Source: Saccharomycopsis phalli
Taxonomy: Eukaryota > Ascomycota > Saccharomycetes > Ascoideales > Saccharomycopsidaceae
NCBI GenBank assembly: GCA_020342235.1
Contig: CP073213.1
Coordinates: 2,501 to 66,500, forward strand
DNA length: 64,000 nt
Direction: 5' to 3'
Shown: positions 41,014 to 51,880 of the stretch, piece by piece
Layout: each line of letters opens with the position of its first letter
How positions within the stretch are numbered: the first letter of the stretch is position 1
Translations under genes and position numbers: made by a program
Notes under the pieces: model-generated
Seen by the model: the letters and a program-made list of their open reading frames with translations, nothing else
What the model was told of the DNA's origin: nothing
Database searches by the model: none

Positions 41014-42482
41014 TTTGGTTTTACAGGCCTGTGGAAAAAAAAAATTTTTAATCTCAGTCACGTGCCGATGAGCTTCGTGCCGGGGCTCCTACTGCAGTCG
41101 GACTGCCAACAGAGGATGATGTCATGATCGGACAATGATTAATTAAATGTGTACAAATGATTGATATGTACGGTTATTGCTGCGGGTATCAAACCCCAGT
41201 TGGTTCTCTGCTTGGTTACACGAAAATCAATCCTTCAATTCCAAAGGAAATGCAAATAATTCCTTTGCCCAATAATGTTGTGATTGAGCAAGTAGGAAAT
41301 GTGCTGGTAATGTGCTATAGTATTTTGCTAAGAATTCAGAGGAATCTGACTATAATGATTATGTAAATAGGATAGCTTGGTGGACAGAATAACGTCTTGT
41401 AGATAGAATGACGTCTTGTAGAGGAAAATAGCCATTCTAGGGGATGGAATAACAACATTGGCTGATGAAAATAAACACTTTAGCCAATGGAATATGACAT
41501 GCTAGTTGCGACTTCATCTTGGTAAATGGGAAATAAACAATCTGAGTCAGTTCCCATTGTAAAAGGCCGGATGGAATGTGGAGAAGAAAATAGACCGCCC
41601 AGAAGCAATGATAACAAGACGGGAGTTTGGTATTCATAATTTAAAATATGTATGTGACTTTGCTACAGATGTCATATAAACTCTAATAAGGTCATTACAT
41701 AAAATATTCGTCACTCGGCGACAATTGACAATGTGTTGCAACATATTTTCAAGAGCCTTCTGGGGCACCAAAACTCCTCAAGAGTGTTTCCCAATGTCTC
41801 AAAAGTTCTTCCAAAAGTCCTCAAGAGTGTTTACAAAGTCCCCAAAAGTTCTTCCAAAGTCCCCAAAAAAAAATTCTCCCACCGTATCCCATCTACTACA
41901 ACACCTAAAAATTGACAGTGCATCCGTGTAGAAAGCATCCGCGGAGAACTACATCAAAGCACGATTCGCCGATTACGCTTAATCCAGACACCAAACTCCG
42001 CCAAGTATGCAGCTCGAGTTCTAGTCCCAACATGGTGTGACCAAATTTTCTCTCAAGGTTCAAACACCAATGTATCATGTGATTCCAAACGTACTCGCGG
42101 TAGATAACAGGAGACGTACATGTTGCTGTGATTAGTCAGGGCGCTTTTTTAGCGCTTTGCTTAGACACTTTATGAGGCAGGGGTACTTTGATCATGTGGT
42201 TGACTAGCCTGGCTGTCATGTAATTGTAAGCAATTCCAGGTAATTTAGATCAGATTAGATGGCTATTTCGGGCTGTGTGGTTTGCATCAGCAATTATTTA
42301 TAGAATATAGAGAATATCTGGAATTCGTGTGATGGTGCTCACAAAGTCACGAGAAGTTATTTCACTTGGATTACATTTTTTTTTCTTGGCATTCTGCAAC
42401 ACGACAGGCAAAAAGTCTTTCCATGTATTATCCTGTTTTTCGTCGCTGCTAGCTACATGCGGGTCATTAAAATGCATTAAAG
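41014..42482. other. SPB1 upstream intergenic region
   Basis: 1.47 kb with no supported gene. Around 41770-41865 there is an imperfect array of TCCTCAAGAGTGTTTMCMAA and TCCCCAAAAGTTCTTCC units. Nearby there are repeats of GATAGAATGACGTCTTGTAG (41384-41420). The rest is A/T-rich. Confidence 0.45.
41031..41074 (-). promoter_or_regulatory. RRPE-like A/T tract and PAC-like motif of SPB1
   Basis: An A10-T5 block (about 41035-41050) and GATGAGCT (41067-41074), the core of the PAC element, lie 20-60 bp before the SPB1 ATG. The pair is characteristic of ribosome-biogenesis promoters in yeasts. The full PAC consensus has one mismatch (CCGATGAG for GCGATGAG). Confidence 0.55.
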
Positions 42483-44282
42483 TTAAATCTGGACTTCCAT
42501 ACTGAGCTTAGACTTTGGTCTTGGAGGCTTGAGTGTGGAAGCACGCGGAGAAAATGAATTTGAACTAATATACGAATTTCTTGAACTCTTTTCAGTATAG
42601 TTCCGAAGACTGATTATTGAGTCAGATAACACTGAGCTCATGGTTGCGCCGCTGTTTTGCGGTGCGATTTCGCTGCGCTCCGCCATTCCTCCAGCGATGC
42701 TAAACGGCAAAGTATTTGCGGTTTCCTGCTGAAGCAAACTGAAGCTGTCTCTAAGCCCCAAATTGTCAGGAACTCTTTCCTTGAATTCGTCCTTCAAGCA
42801 CTGGCGGTGGAGATACAAGAGCTTCGATTTTGGGTGGTACTGCGATTGCCCGGTTTTGAAGCTCTGAAGACTCATTGGTCTTGACATTCCCCCACTGAGA
42901 ATTGGGAGACTCTTGGAGGTTGAATACATTGAAAGCCGATCGTAGGAAACGTTACGCGACATCGTCAAAGGTCTGTCTGAACAGGCACGCTGCTTGCATG
43001 GCGGCTTGACTGGGAGGGAAATTCTATTGTTGGTATTCTGCACAACATTTGTCTGCATGTCGCCTTTGTTTTCTGAGGACACCACGCTCATGCTTCTAGG
43101 GATAGCATCAAAAGAGTCGTTCCGGGATACCTGCGAAATATTCTGGGAGGCCGGACATTCCCCACTGGTCATTGGCAATGTGACATAGGACGCGGAAGTT
43201 GAACGAGAATCGCTATTAGAATGTGTAGTTGAGTTAGAAATGTAAATGGAGTTAGATGCTTCTACAGGAGAAGTTCCCATCTCCTGCAAATTGATGTAGC
43301 TGTCCGGATTTCTCTTTCCGCCAATATCATCACCTTCCTTCAATGGAGAATTTTCGAGGGTCCAAAGGGTTTCCTGTCTCGACGCCTTGAAGCTCGCGGA
43401 GTTTGGAATTTTGGATTTTCTAAGCAGTTCCTTACTCTTCTCAGACGCGTTGGAGCTCTTGTCCGACCGTGAATTATACTCAGAGGCAGACGGTTGGTAT
43501 TTGTAGAGCGGCTGATCCATCATATCGTTAATCGACCCAGCACTCGAAGGAGAAGTCAATGGCGACTTGTGGAACTCCGACTCAGGGCTCATGGTGTTTG
43601 TAGACGTAGGCGTGAGCAACAACTTTAAGTCGCTGACAGAATGCGAGTAGTTGTGCTTCAAGTCCACCGACAACTTCTCGTCCACCACGACGTCAGGACA
43701 CTCCTTGCTGTTTTTCTTCTTTGGTGAGTTTCTAATCTTCTGCCACTTTTCAGCGAGCTCGCTCAACGTGTCAATCTTGATGGACTGGTGGAACTGCTCC
43801 TGCTTCAATGTGTCAAGGTATTTCTGGCGGCTAGTTTCCTTGATGAGCTTACTAGCGTATTGTAACATCTGGGTCTGAGTTCCGTTTTTTGGAAAGTTAC
43901 TAATCATGTTTTCAAGCGCCGCCTTGTTTGCATCGTTGCCCAATTGTGGCTTTGTGATTTCCACATCGTCTATATTTATCTGCTTCTCCTCAAACGGGCG
44001 CGAGTTCAAGCTGAGATTGATCCCATTTGAATTGTAGACATAATATTCAGGGGCAGAGCATTTCAGGAGGATATCCGAAGCCAGTTTCGGGATGGAAACC
44101 CCATCAGAAGAAGGAGCCAAGGATGGCGAGATAGCCAGTGACTGTCTGCACTTTTTGGACAAATACAACTTACTATCGATTTCATCTCCGAATATATCAT
44201 GCAATAGCTGATATCGCTCATCGATAGAATCATTCATAACATAATAGCTGTCCCGCTTTAGTAAAATGCTGCCCAAGCTCAT
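42483..44282 (-). CDS. Ser-rich, largely disordered protein of unknown function
   Basis: This 599-residue protein shows no family I recognise. The first 200 residues look folded (YQLLHDIFGDEID, NKAALENMISNFP, LSELAEKWQKIRN). The rest is low-complexity, rich in Ser, Asn and Pro with many potential phosphorylation sites (SPxx, RSxS) and a short basic C-terminus (LKPPRPKSKLSMEVQI). This composition is common in yeast polarity, bud-neck and signalling adaptors. The start is the ATG at 44282 (MSLGSILLKRDSYYVM). The open frame of 600 codons with no stop makes it a real gene. Confidence 0.7.
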   Translation of the reverse strand: MSLGSILLKRDSYYVMNDSIDERYQLLHDIFGDEIDSKLYLSKKCRQSLAISPSLAPSSDGVSIPKLASDILLKCSAPEYYVYNSNGINLSLNSRPFEEKQINIDDVEITKPQLGNDANKAALENMISNFPKNGTQTQMLQYASKLIKETSRQKYLDTLKQEQFHQSIKIDTLSELAEKWQKIRNSPKKKNSKECPDVVVDEKLSVDLKHNYSHSVSDLKLLLTPTSTNTMSPESEFHKSPLTSPSSAGSINDMMDQPLYKYQPSASEYNSRSDKSSNASEKSKELLRKSKIPNSASFKASRQETLWTLENSPLKEGDDIGGKRNPDSYINLQEMGTSPVEASNSIYISNSTTHSNSDSRSTSASYVTLPMTSGECPASQNISQVSRNDSFDAIPRSMSVVSSENKGDMQTNVVQNTNNRISLPVKPPCKQRACSDRPLTMSRNVSYDRLSMYSTSKSLPILSGGMSRPMSLQSFKTGQSQYHPKSKLLYLHRQCLKDEFKERVPDNLGLRDSFSLLQQETANTLPFSIAGGMAERSEIAPQNSGATMSSVLSDSIISLRNYTEKSSRNSYISSNSFSPRASTLKPPRPKSKLSMEVQI

Positions 44283-45282
44283 TTTCAAAAGGTTGAATTA
44301 AAAAATTGCCGCTGGAAAGTTCGGACCACAGACCATATATATTGTAGCACAGCGCCCTGTGTGAGACATGCATGTCTGGGACAGAAATTCCATGCTGCCG
44401 CAGGACAATAACAACGAGGCATAGCAGTGTATAATTAGTCAACTTTTGCTGTAGACAAGTTAACAAGAATAATAAAAAGACATGAATAGGCCAATTGGGT
44501 GTGGTTATTGTTGCTTGAACAACCAATTTGTCTACACCACGCTGATCTATTTTTAAATTTTACTGTGCTCGGACATTATGCATTAGAGTAGTCCGATTTA
44601 CAAGGCTTCAATGCTATTTCTAGGGCGATGCTATTTTCAGCCTCCGTGGAATTTGAAACAATTTTGTGGATAAAAAATTTCTGTTTGATAGCCAGGACCT
44701 GCCGCAAACGTATTCATTCTTAAAGGGTTGTCTGAATTTCAAGTGATCAGTCCTGGAGCAGACCCACAGTATTCCGTTGTGTTGGGATACATGTCTGACT
44801 GTTTGTATGCAAACTATAATACCTTAAACAGATGTACGTACAAGATGAAAAGCCCCAAGAAAATTGATAAAATGCGCAGGATATAAGGTTGGCAAATGAT
44901 TGGGAATTGTACCATTGAACCTTTGGGCCAATGCAACCATATCATCTAGGGAAATTCCCGAGTAAATTTAGTTTTTGCAAATCCACCCCTTACGTTGTCT
45001 GATCATGGTACCTCCTTTTGGTTGTGTCCTTTAAACTTTGTTTGCGTGTCGTCACTAACCCGGGTATGAAACGTTTCCGAAGGTCCCTATTTCCTATTCT
45101 GGCCACGTGCGTCCCCCAAAACGCACAACCACAGTATACTCTAGGGGCGGTGTGAAGCAACTTTTTTGCATTAGCGAAATGGAGTTCCTAACTTGGTTTG
45201 TATTCATTACTTAATAATTACTCAATGTCACAAACTACTATATTATATTTCCCCAATGGGCCAACGTGCATACTCGTATAAA
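44283..45282. other. 1-kb intergenic region, no feature seen
   Basis: Lies between the promoter of the Ser-rich gene and the 3' end of the helical-repeat gene. A/T-rich with no gene, repeat array or clear site. Confidence 0.4.
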
Positions 45283-47979
45283 CTAACAAAGTGCAACCTG
45301 GACCTTCTCAGCAACCACCCAGTTTTCATTGCCCTCTTCCTTGTAAAAAGTCGCCAAGCGACTCATAAACGCGCCGTCCACCTGGAACCGTCGCGAAACC
45401 TCCAGCACCGTTTCTGCAATAATATTCCCGCGTCGGTCGTGAATCAATTCCACAATTGACACCAAAATATAATCCTGAATCTGGCGGTTACCCTGCCATA
45501 GATGTTCCTGCACCACGCTGCCAAACCTGTCTGAGCTTATATCAGACAATTGCTCCGTCATTTCCAAAATGACCATCTTCTGCTCCACGTCATAGCACAG
45601 CGAACCAATGTACACAAACTTCCACAATGCCTCAAGGGGTTCAGTCACAACGCATTGCTGCTGAACCGCTCGGCGTACAAGCAGCTCCACCGTACGGTAT
45701 TGAGCGGGATTAAGCGCCACCATTCTACCAAGACACATGAAAATGAGGTCACTGAGAATGCGAATTTGCCATCCCACAGTGTCCAAAAACTGCACTAGGC
45801 AGTTTAGAAGCTGTTCCTGGAACACTGGTGGCCAGTACTGGAAGTCTGTCTGGAACTTCCACAACGCCAGCAACACCACCAGAAGCAACTCAGCCGATTT
45901 CACGCTCTGGCCAATGTGGAGAAGCCGGGCCATGACGTCAAGTTTCCACATCAGTACTGCCTTGAAGAACGCAATACTGGTTGCGGTCAACTTATCAAAA
46001 CTCTTTAGGAACAAGTCGTAATGGGTGAAACTATATGCATCTGCTGCGATACCCCGCATAAACACCATACTCAATTGCAACAGTGTCACCAAGTACTGGA
46101 GCTGTATCCCGTGCAACTTGCGGCTCAAGTACACGTATACCAACTCGCTGAGTAAGCCGTAGTCTGGTTGCCCCCGAAGCGGGGTGAGCAAATCACACTC
46201 CACAATCCGGTCGACCCCCTCGGAAGTGATGATGGCAATTAGCGCCGGTATCACCTCAGACGGGCACGTGATGTTCTTTGCATAAACAGCCTTGATCAAG
46301 GGCACGTCAATCGGGATGTCGTTTGCTTGTGCAAACGCAAATACCGAGGGCACGCCAAACTTGTCCAAGACGGATTCCACGGTCATGTCGTGTTGCGCGC
46401 GCCACACAACGCGTAGCTGCTCGTCGGTGAGAAAATCGTGACGGACCGCAAGAATCGCCAACACAAGCTCAAGTGTCCACTTGCTGTCAATATCAGTGAA
46501 CAAGTCAGACTTGAACAGTGAGTTTTCTGCAAATTCGAGGAGCGTCTGGGTGTCGCGCAGACACGTGAGGAGGATCTCAACCATCTCATAAAAGCGCGGT
46601 TTGTCATTAAATGACGCGGGTATCAACGCATTGAGCGACACGCCGTGTGCCAAATCCTGCTTGAGCAACTCGTCGTGTTTTATATAGTCGAAAATCAGCC
46701 GTGCCTGCGGCTCGTAGTAGCGGAACAACAAGTCCAAGTAGTCGACAACGTCGCAGGCTACAAGAAACTCGTTAAAAGGTTTAGACAACAGGATATACTG
46801 CTGGAAGTTGCTGTCCAAGAGGAGGTCCAAGATGTAGTCCATGCTGCCGTCGCGCGACTCTGAGAACCGCGACACCAAGTAGCAGAGGATAAGGTCGCCG
46901 ACTTTTGCCTCAAGGCGAAGGATGAGGTCACGATTTAGAGGTGCCGGGTCGCTGTTCTGTACAAGGTCGCGAAGGAATGCCACCACCAGACGCGAGTACT
47001 CAATCGTGGGGCATGTGTTGAAGAGCCGGATCGCGGCCTCGACGTGAGGCGCCAGCGACGCGACGCGGAGACCCATGGATGCCATCATTGGTCTCAAGAG
47101 CGTGATTGCGGTGTATTTAATATGGCTGTGGAAAACCGTAGACGTGACGGCGTCAAGAAGGTAGCGGTACAATCCCGAGACGAGTTTGTCCTGGTAAACT
47201 TCTGTACCAAGGCCGTCAATGAGACGGGCAAAGTACTCGACAATCATCGACAGGGTTGACTCGGATTCTGGGTTGTACTTGTTGAGCTGGAGATAGACTA
47301 GCAAGTGTTCTGACGCGTCGTGTCCGAGAAGCACGCGACGCACGGAGTTGTCCGACGCGAGCTGGTCGAGGACCTTAATTGCGGCGATGGTGCACATGCT
47401 GTTGCTGCTGTCGAGGATGCAACCGAGGACACGTTTTTCAAACACCAGCGACTGGATGAAGCGCAACTTGTCCTCGGAGTCCATGGCGAGGAAACGGTAC
47501 AACAACGATATGTATTTACGTGTGACCTCGGCCTGCTCAAGGTCGCAAATGAGCACAAGCAACGTCTCGGCCAACTTGAAGTCAACAAGCACGTCGTATC
47601 GCTGTGCGGAAGTGATGCGTGCCAGCAACTTTTCAAATATCAGCAAAATCTGCTGGGTCGCCACGGGATCGCGCTCGGAGCTCAAGAAATTGCCGACATA
47701 CAACTTCTGGACCATTCTGAACAATGTCTGTGACGCGAATAGCGGTTCCACGTCATCCTTCTCGATGTAGCTCTCGACACACTCAAGGCACCGATGCACA
47801 AACTCGGGGCCGTGGTACTGGCTCAATATCGCCAAGGACTCTGCTTGGACCTCGACATGGGTGGCGGAACGGCCAAATTGGGTAAACGACCGGCGGAGAT
47901 CCGCGTCGACGTCGTTTTCGTTGCCGGGGTCGATCTTTTTTCGTGACATTTCCGCGTCTAAAAACACGACCTGCTGCAT
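45283..47979 (-). CDS. Large all-helical (ARM/HEAT-like) protein, function unknown
   Basis: I do not recognise this 898-residue protein. It is Leu-rich almost throughout, with amphipathic helices of 12-18 residues spaced regularly (for example ILLIFEKLLARI, LAETLLVLICDLEQ, SLLYRFLAMD and AAIKVLDQLASDN), suggesting an ARM/HEAT-type solenoid. No transmembrane run, zinc motif or catalytic signature is visible. The first roughly 35 residues are polar. Base composition is GC-richer than its flanks, as for other coding regions here. The start could be the ATG at 47979 or at 47949 (MSRKKIDPG); I give the longer. Confidence 0.75.
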   Translation of the reverse strand: MQQVVFLDAEMSRKKIDPGNENDVDADLRRSFTQFGRSATHVEVQAESLAILSQYHGPEFVHRCLECVESYIEKDDVEPLFASQTLFRMVQKLYVGNFLSSERDPVATQQILLIFEKLLARITSAQRYDVLVDFKLAETLLVLICDLEQAEVTRKYISLLYRFLAMDSEDKLRFIQSLVFEKRVLGCILDSSNSMCTIAAIKVLDQLASDNSVRRVLLGHDASEHLLVYLQLNKYNPESESTLSMIVEYFARLIDGLGTEVYQDKLVSGLYRYLLDAVTSTVFHSHIKYTAITLLRPMMASMGLRVASLAPHVEAAIRLFNTCPTIEYSRLVVAFLRDLVQNSDPAPLNRDLILRLEAKVGDLILCYLVSRFSESRDGSMDYILDLLLDSNFQQYILLSKPFNEFLVACDVVDYLDLLFRYYEPQARLIFDYIKHDELLKQDLAHGVSLNALIPASFNDKPRFYEMVEILLTCLRDTQTLLEFAENSLFKSDLFTDIDSKWTLELVLAILAVRHDFLTDEQLRVVWRAQHDMTVESVLDKFGVPSVFAFAQANDIPIDVPLIKAVYAKNITCPSEVIPALIAIITSEGVDRIVECDLLTPLRGQPDYGLLSELVYVYLSRKLHGIQLQYLVTLLQLSMVFMRGIAADAYSFTHYDLFLKSFDKLTATSIAFFKAVLMWKLDVMARLLHIGQSVKSAELLLVVLLALWKFQTDFQYWPPVFQEQLLNCLVQFLDTVGWQIRILSDLIFMCLGRMVALNPAQYRTVELLVRRAVQQQCVVTEPLEALWKFVYIGSLCYDVEQKMVILEMTEQLSDISSDRFGSVVQEHLWQGNRQIQDYILVSIVELIHDRRGNIIAETVLEVSRRFQVDGAFMSRLATFYKEEGNENWVVAEKVQVALC

Positions 47980-48570
47980 TGCAAAGTGTTTGTGATCCGG
48001 GCAATTGGTGCAAGTCACCCGTCAAATGAGGAACTGCGGTGAGGCGGCGAGACGGATAAATGAGCTGGATAAGCAAGCTGATGAACGAGCTGGATAAGCA
48101 AGCTGAGAGTTTGTCAAAGAGTTAAATAGTCGGCCTGGGACAAGCTAAAGGATAAGCCGGATGGCTGGGCTCTGAGTTTGCCAATATGGGATGCGGAGCC
48201 ACGACAAAGAATGACCGACAAAAGACAGCCTAAATAATCAAGTACCAACTTGGCGTGAACGAGTGAATAGTGCTAGGATTTGCAATGTATATCGATCGAA
48301 GCGAGGTGGGAGACACGCGCTGAAATAGTCAGTATTGAGTGAAGCTGAAATCCGCTGCACCAACCTAAAACACTAGCAAATGTATAGACAGGCTTAAGTA
48401 AGCTGAAAAATGTGGATACACTAGCTCAGCAAAAGTATGCCACGTTGACAAATTGACAGTTGATTGACGGTATTACTTGGTACTGTTGTTTTGAAGGATT
48501 GTTTTACGATATTTGTGGTGTTTATTTTACCGTATTATATTACTGAAATTTTTTTACCGTATTATTCCCG

Positions 48571-48648
48571 TATTATTTTCAAGTATTATTTTCAAGTATT
48601 ATTTTCAAGTATTATTTTCAAGTATTATTTTCAAGTATTATTTTCAAG
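48571..48648. repeat. 13-bp tandem repeat, six units
   Basis: TATTATTTTCAAG repeats exactly six times, then continues as related 10-bp TATTATTCCCA-type units to about 48685. Confidence 0.9.
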
Positions 48649-49296
48649 TATTATTCCCATATTATTCCCATATTATTCTCATATCATTTTACCGTATTTT
48701 TTCACTGTATTCTTTTACGGTATTATTTCGCGGAATTATTTCACGGAACTACTTCACAAATTGTTCCGCAAATTTGTTTCATCTTCATGGCATTATTGCA
48801 CAATATCATTGGACGGTTCCATCGGACAATATCATTGGACAGTCTAATTTGACAGTGCCGTTTGACAGTTCCTCAAATCTAAATGCAATAGTCCCTGTGC
48901 CGAGTAAATTAAACTTGTCAGGGCTTAGTTGATGCTGGAGTTTCAGCTAAATGTAAAGAAAATATGTGCAAAACCAAAGCATTGGTAATGTAGCAATTTT
49001 CATTTGACCAGAGGTTTTCTAGGTAAAATTGTCAACCAAAGTTGCCAAATTAATGTTCCGGTATTTGTGCGTACCTGATTCAGAGAATAACAAGAGTCCC
49101 AAAACTGGCCAAAGGTGGGTGTAAAATAAGGTCGCCAATCTGTGAATATACCTAGTGGTTTAAATTTTTAGTCTAACACATTTTCGGTTTATAATTCTCA
49201 TTAAATTCTCAGTCTATCAAATTCACATCTATCAAACTCTCATTTATCATACTCTCAGTCTATAATCCTCGTCTCTCAATTTTTCAGTCTATAATC

Positions 49297-49368
49297 CCCA
49301 GTCAAATACCCAGTCAAATACCCAGTCAAATACCCAGTCAAATACCCAGTCAAATACCCAGTCAAATC
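49297..49368. repeat. 12-bp tandem repeat, six units
   Basis: CCCAGTCAAATA repeats six times (last unit one change). The preceding 100 bp consist of looser CTCAGTCTATAAT-like units. Confidence 0.9.
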
Positions 49369-49908
49369 CCCAGTCATCAAATCTACTATACTCAGGCAGA
49401 TCAGATGTTGTTCAATACAACACAATACAGCAGTCAGTTACCTGGCCTGGTTACTACACTTTGCAAACTATCAGACGCCACTTTAACAAGCGTAGAATAG
49501 GCCAATAGTCCTATCGCAAGATTTCCGCTTGTATTCTATTTCGACTCCTAGCAATAGCCATCGTCTGTAATTGTCAAATTCTTGCGCTTTAATTGTCAAG
49601 CTCCATTGGATTTCCTGAGACTCGGTTGTGGTTCCATATGCTGCCATTTATATGCGGTGGTGCAGTCAGGGTTAGTGGCACGGGGTTGTTCGGCGCTATG
49701 TCTATAAAGTGCATCTGATTTGATTTGATTTATAGATTCCTTTTGATCTTGAATCTGAGACAATTGTGCTTGATTTGATATATTGATTTAGTATATTGAT
49801 TTAGTACATTTGATATTAATTTCAATCGAGTCCATCACACCTGACTTGTTTGAGCTAATCTGATACTCCCATTTGACACATTTGATCAATCACACCCACT
49901 CAACACCA

Positions 49909-51366
49909 ATGATTACATCAAAACTCCCCACGTTGGCCCGGAGCTCATGGTCCAAGATCGAAAAGTACCGCAAATTCCTCCTTGGCTCGATTCTCGTTGC
50001 GGTGTCCTACTTTGATCCCGGCAACTACTCCACCAACATCACTGCAGGCAGCTCGAACCGGTACTCGCTACTCTGCATTGTACTCTTGTCGAACATCATT
50101 GCGATATTTCTCCAGTCGCTCTGCGTGAAACTTGGCTCCGTCACCGGCTTGGACTTGGCAAGCGCCTGCCGCGCACACCTCCACAAACACGTCAATCTCG
50201 CGCTCTACATTTTTGCCGAGTCGGCGATTGTCGCCACAGATATTGCAGAGGTCATTGGCACGGCAATAGCGCTCAACATCCTCCTCAAGATCCCGCTTCC
50301 AGCCGGAGTGGTGCTCACTGTCGCGGACGTGTTTGTGGTGCTTCTCGCGTACCGGCCCGGCAGGTCCGGCCGTTTCATCCACTATTTGGAGTACGTGGTG
50401 GCGGCTCTTGTGCTTGTGGTGGTGGTGTGTTTTTGTGTCGAGCTCCGACTCGTGCCCAACATCGACGCGCGGCTGGTGTTCCGCGGGTTTGTGCCCAGCA
50501 GGCAGACGTTTGAAAACAACGGTATGTACACTGCCTGCCTGATTCTCGGCGCCACTGTCATGCCGCACAGCTTGTTTTTGGGCTCGAGTCTTGTCAAGCC
50601 GCGATTGCGGCAGTACGATGAGAAAAACCACTACATCAGCGCAGACTGGTTCGACTCCGAGCTCGAGGCAGAGGAGTTTTTCTACTTCCGCTACCAGCCG
50701 ACTCTCGAGGCGGTGCAGTACTCTCTCAGATACTCCATTGCCGAGCTTGTGGTCACACTCTTCACAGTGGCTCTTTTCATAAACTGTGCGATTCTCATCA
50801 TCGCCGGAGCAGCTCTTTACGGCACCGAAGAGGCCCGGGACGCCGACTTGTATGCGATTTACGCGTTGCTCCAGCGGATCGTCGCCCCAGCTGCCGGCAC
50901 GGTTTTCATGGTCGCGCTTCTCGTTTCGGGGCTCATGGCCGGCGTCATTTGCACCATGAGCGGCCAGATCGTCTGTGAGGGCCACTTGCAGTGGAAAATC
51001 AAACCGTGGCAGCGCCGTCTTCTTACGCGGACTCTTGCCATCTTGCCGGCTCTTGTGGTTGCAATCACCGTGGGGAAGCCGGGCCTCAGCCAGTGTCTCA
51101 ATGCGTCGCAGGTGTGTCTCTCCATCATTTTGCCCTTTGTGAGTTTTCCGTTGATTTACTTTACGTGCAAGCGCAGCATCATGAGGGTCGAGATCAAGCT
51201 GGACTACAAGATCCAGGTGGACCTGCCGCAGAGCAGCGGACCGGCTGAGTATTTGGACATGTCCAATAGCTGGCCAACCACGATTGCTGCGTTTTTCATA
51301 TGGGGATTTATCACCGTGTTGAATGTGTATATGATAGTGCAGCTTGGGTTGAGTCGTCTGAAATAA
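49909..51366 (+). CDS. SMF3: NRAMP divalent metal transporter, Smf3-like
   Basis: This 485-residue NRAMP family protein moves Fe2+ or Mn2+ with protons. Helix 1 carries the metal-binding DPGN (residues 36-39) and helix 6 MPHSLFLGS (about 218-226); both motifs are intact. Eleven to twelve hydrophobic segments are visible. Among yeast paralogues it is closest to Smf3, the vacuolar iron exporter: FAESAIVATDIAEVIGTAIAL, ALFINCAILIIAGAALYG and a short N-terminus without the long Smf1/Smf2 extension all fit. Length (Smf3 is 473) agrees. The start is the ATG at 49909. Coding GC is higher than in neighbours. Confidence 0.88.
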   Translation: MITSKLPTLARSSWSKIEKYRKFLLGSILVAVSYFDPGNYSTNITAGSSNRYSLLCIVLLSNIIAIFLQSLCVKLGSVTGLDLASACRAHLHKHVNLALYIFAESAIVATDIAEVIGTAIALNILLKIPLPAGVVLTVADVFVVLLAYRPGRSGRFIHYLEYVVAALVLVVVVCFCVELRLVPNIDARLVFRGFVPSRQTFENNGMYTACLILGATVMPHSLFLGSSLVKPRLRQYDEKNHYISADWFDSELEAEEFFYFRYQPTLEAVQYSLRYSIAELVVTLFTVALFINCAILIIAGAALYGTEEARDADLYAIYALLQRIVAPAAGTVFMVALLVSGLMAGVICTMSGQIVCEGHLQWKIKPWQRRLLTRTLAILPALVVAITVGKPGLSQCLNASQVCLSIILPFVSFPLIYFTCKRSIMRVEIKLDYKIQVDLPQSSGPAEYLDMSNSWPTTIAAFFIWGFITVLNVYMIVQLGLSRLK

Positions 51367-51418
51367 TAAGATGATGCAGTTGAAGTTGAAGTTGTTTAAT
51401 TATTTGAATTGAGTAGAC

Positions 51419-51880
51419 GATTATCTTGAAGTTTAATCATTTGCAAGTAGCCGGATGATTATCTTGAAGTTTAATAATTTACATTGAATAGTCAGACGAT
51501 TATCTTGATGTTACTCAATCATTTACATTGAATAGCCAGACGATCATCTTGATGTTACTTAATCATTTACATTGAATAGCCAGACTATTATCTTGAAGTT
51601 TAATCATTTGCAAGTAGCCGGATGATTATCTTGAAGTTTAATAATTTACATTGAATAGTCAGACGATTATCTTGATGTTCAATCATTTGCAAGTAGCCGG
51701 ATGATTATCTTGTTGTTACTCAATCATTGACATTGAATAGCCAAACGATCATCTTGATGTTACTTAATCATTTACATTGAATAGCCAGACTGTTATCTTG
51801 AAGTTTAATCATTTACATTGAATAGCCAAATGATTATCTTGTTGTTCCTCATTTACATTGAATAGCCAAACGATCATCTT
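51419..51880. repeat. 0.46-kb mixed-unit minisatellite downstream of SMF3
   Basis: About 11.5 head-to-tail units, each beginning GATTATCTTG or a near variant. Unit lengths follow a pattern of 38, 41, 44, 44, 38, 41, 38, 44, 44, 41 and 40 bp. The three unit types differ in the middle (AAGTTTAATCATTTGCAAG; AAGTTTAATAATTTACATTG; ATGTTACTCAATCATTTACA). The order 38-41-44-44 partly recurs, a higher-order structure. Confidence 0.92.

Larger units (their letters stand above)
47980..49908. other. 1.9-kb divergent intergenic region rich in minisatellites
   Basis: It carries a duplicated GAGCTGGATAAGCAAGCTGA (48062-48105), a 13-bp TATTATTTTCAAG array (48571-48648) grading into TATTATTCCCA units, and a 12-bp CCCAGTCAAATA array (49297-49368). 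Two frames on the plus strand cross the 13-bp array but only reflect the repeat. The 500 bp before SMF3 contain TTGATTTGATTTA-type repeats. Confidence 0.55.

Noticed and set aside
48464-48932. Two long plus-strand frames across the 13-bp array
   Set aside because: A repeat unit lacking stops opens the frames. The peptides are repeats of FSSIIFKYYFQVL-type sequence with no homology expected.
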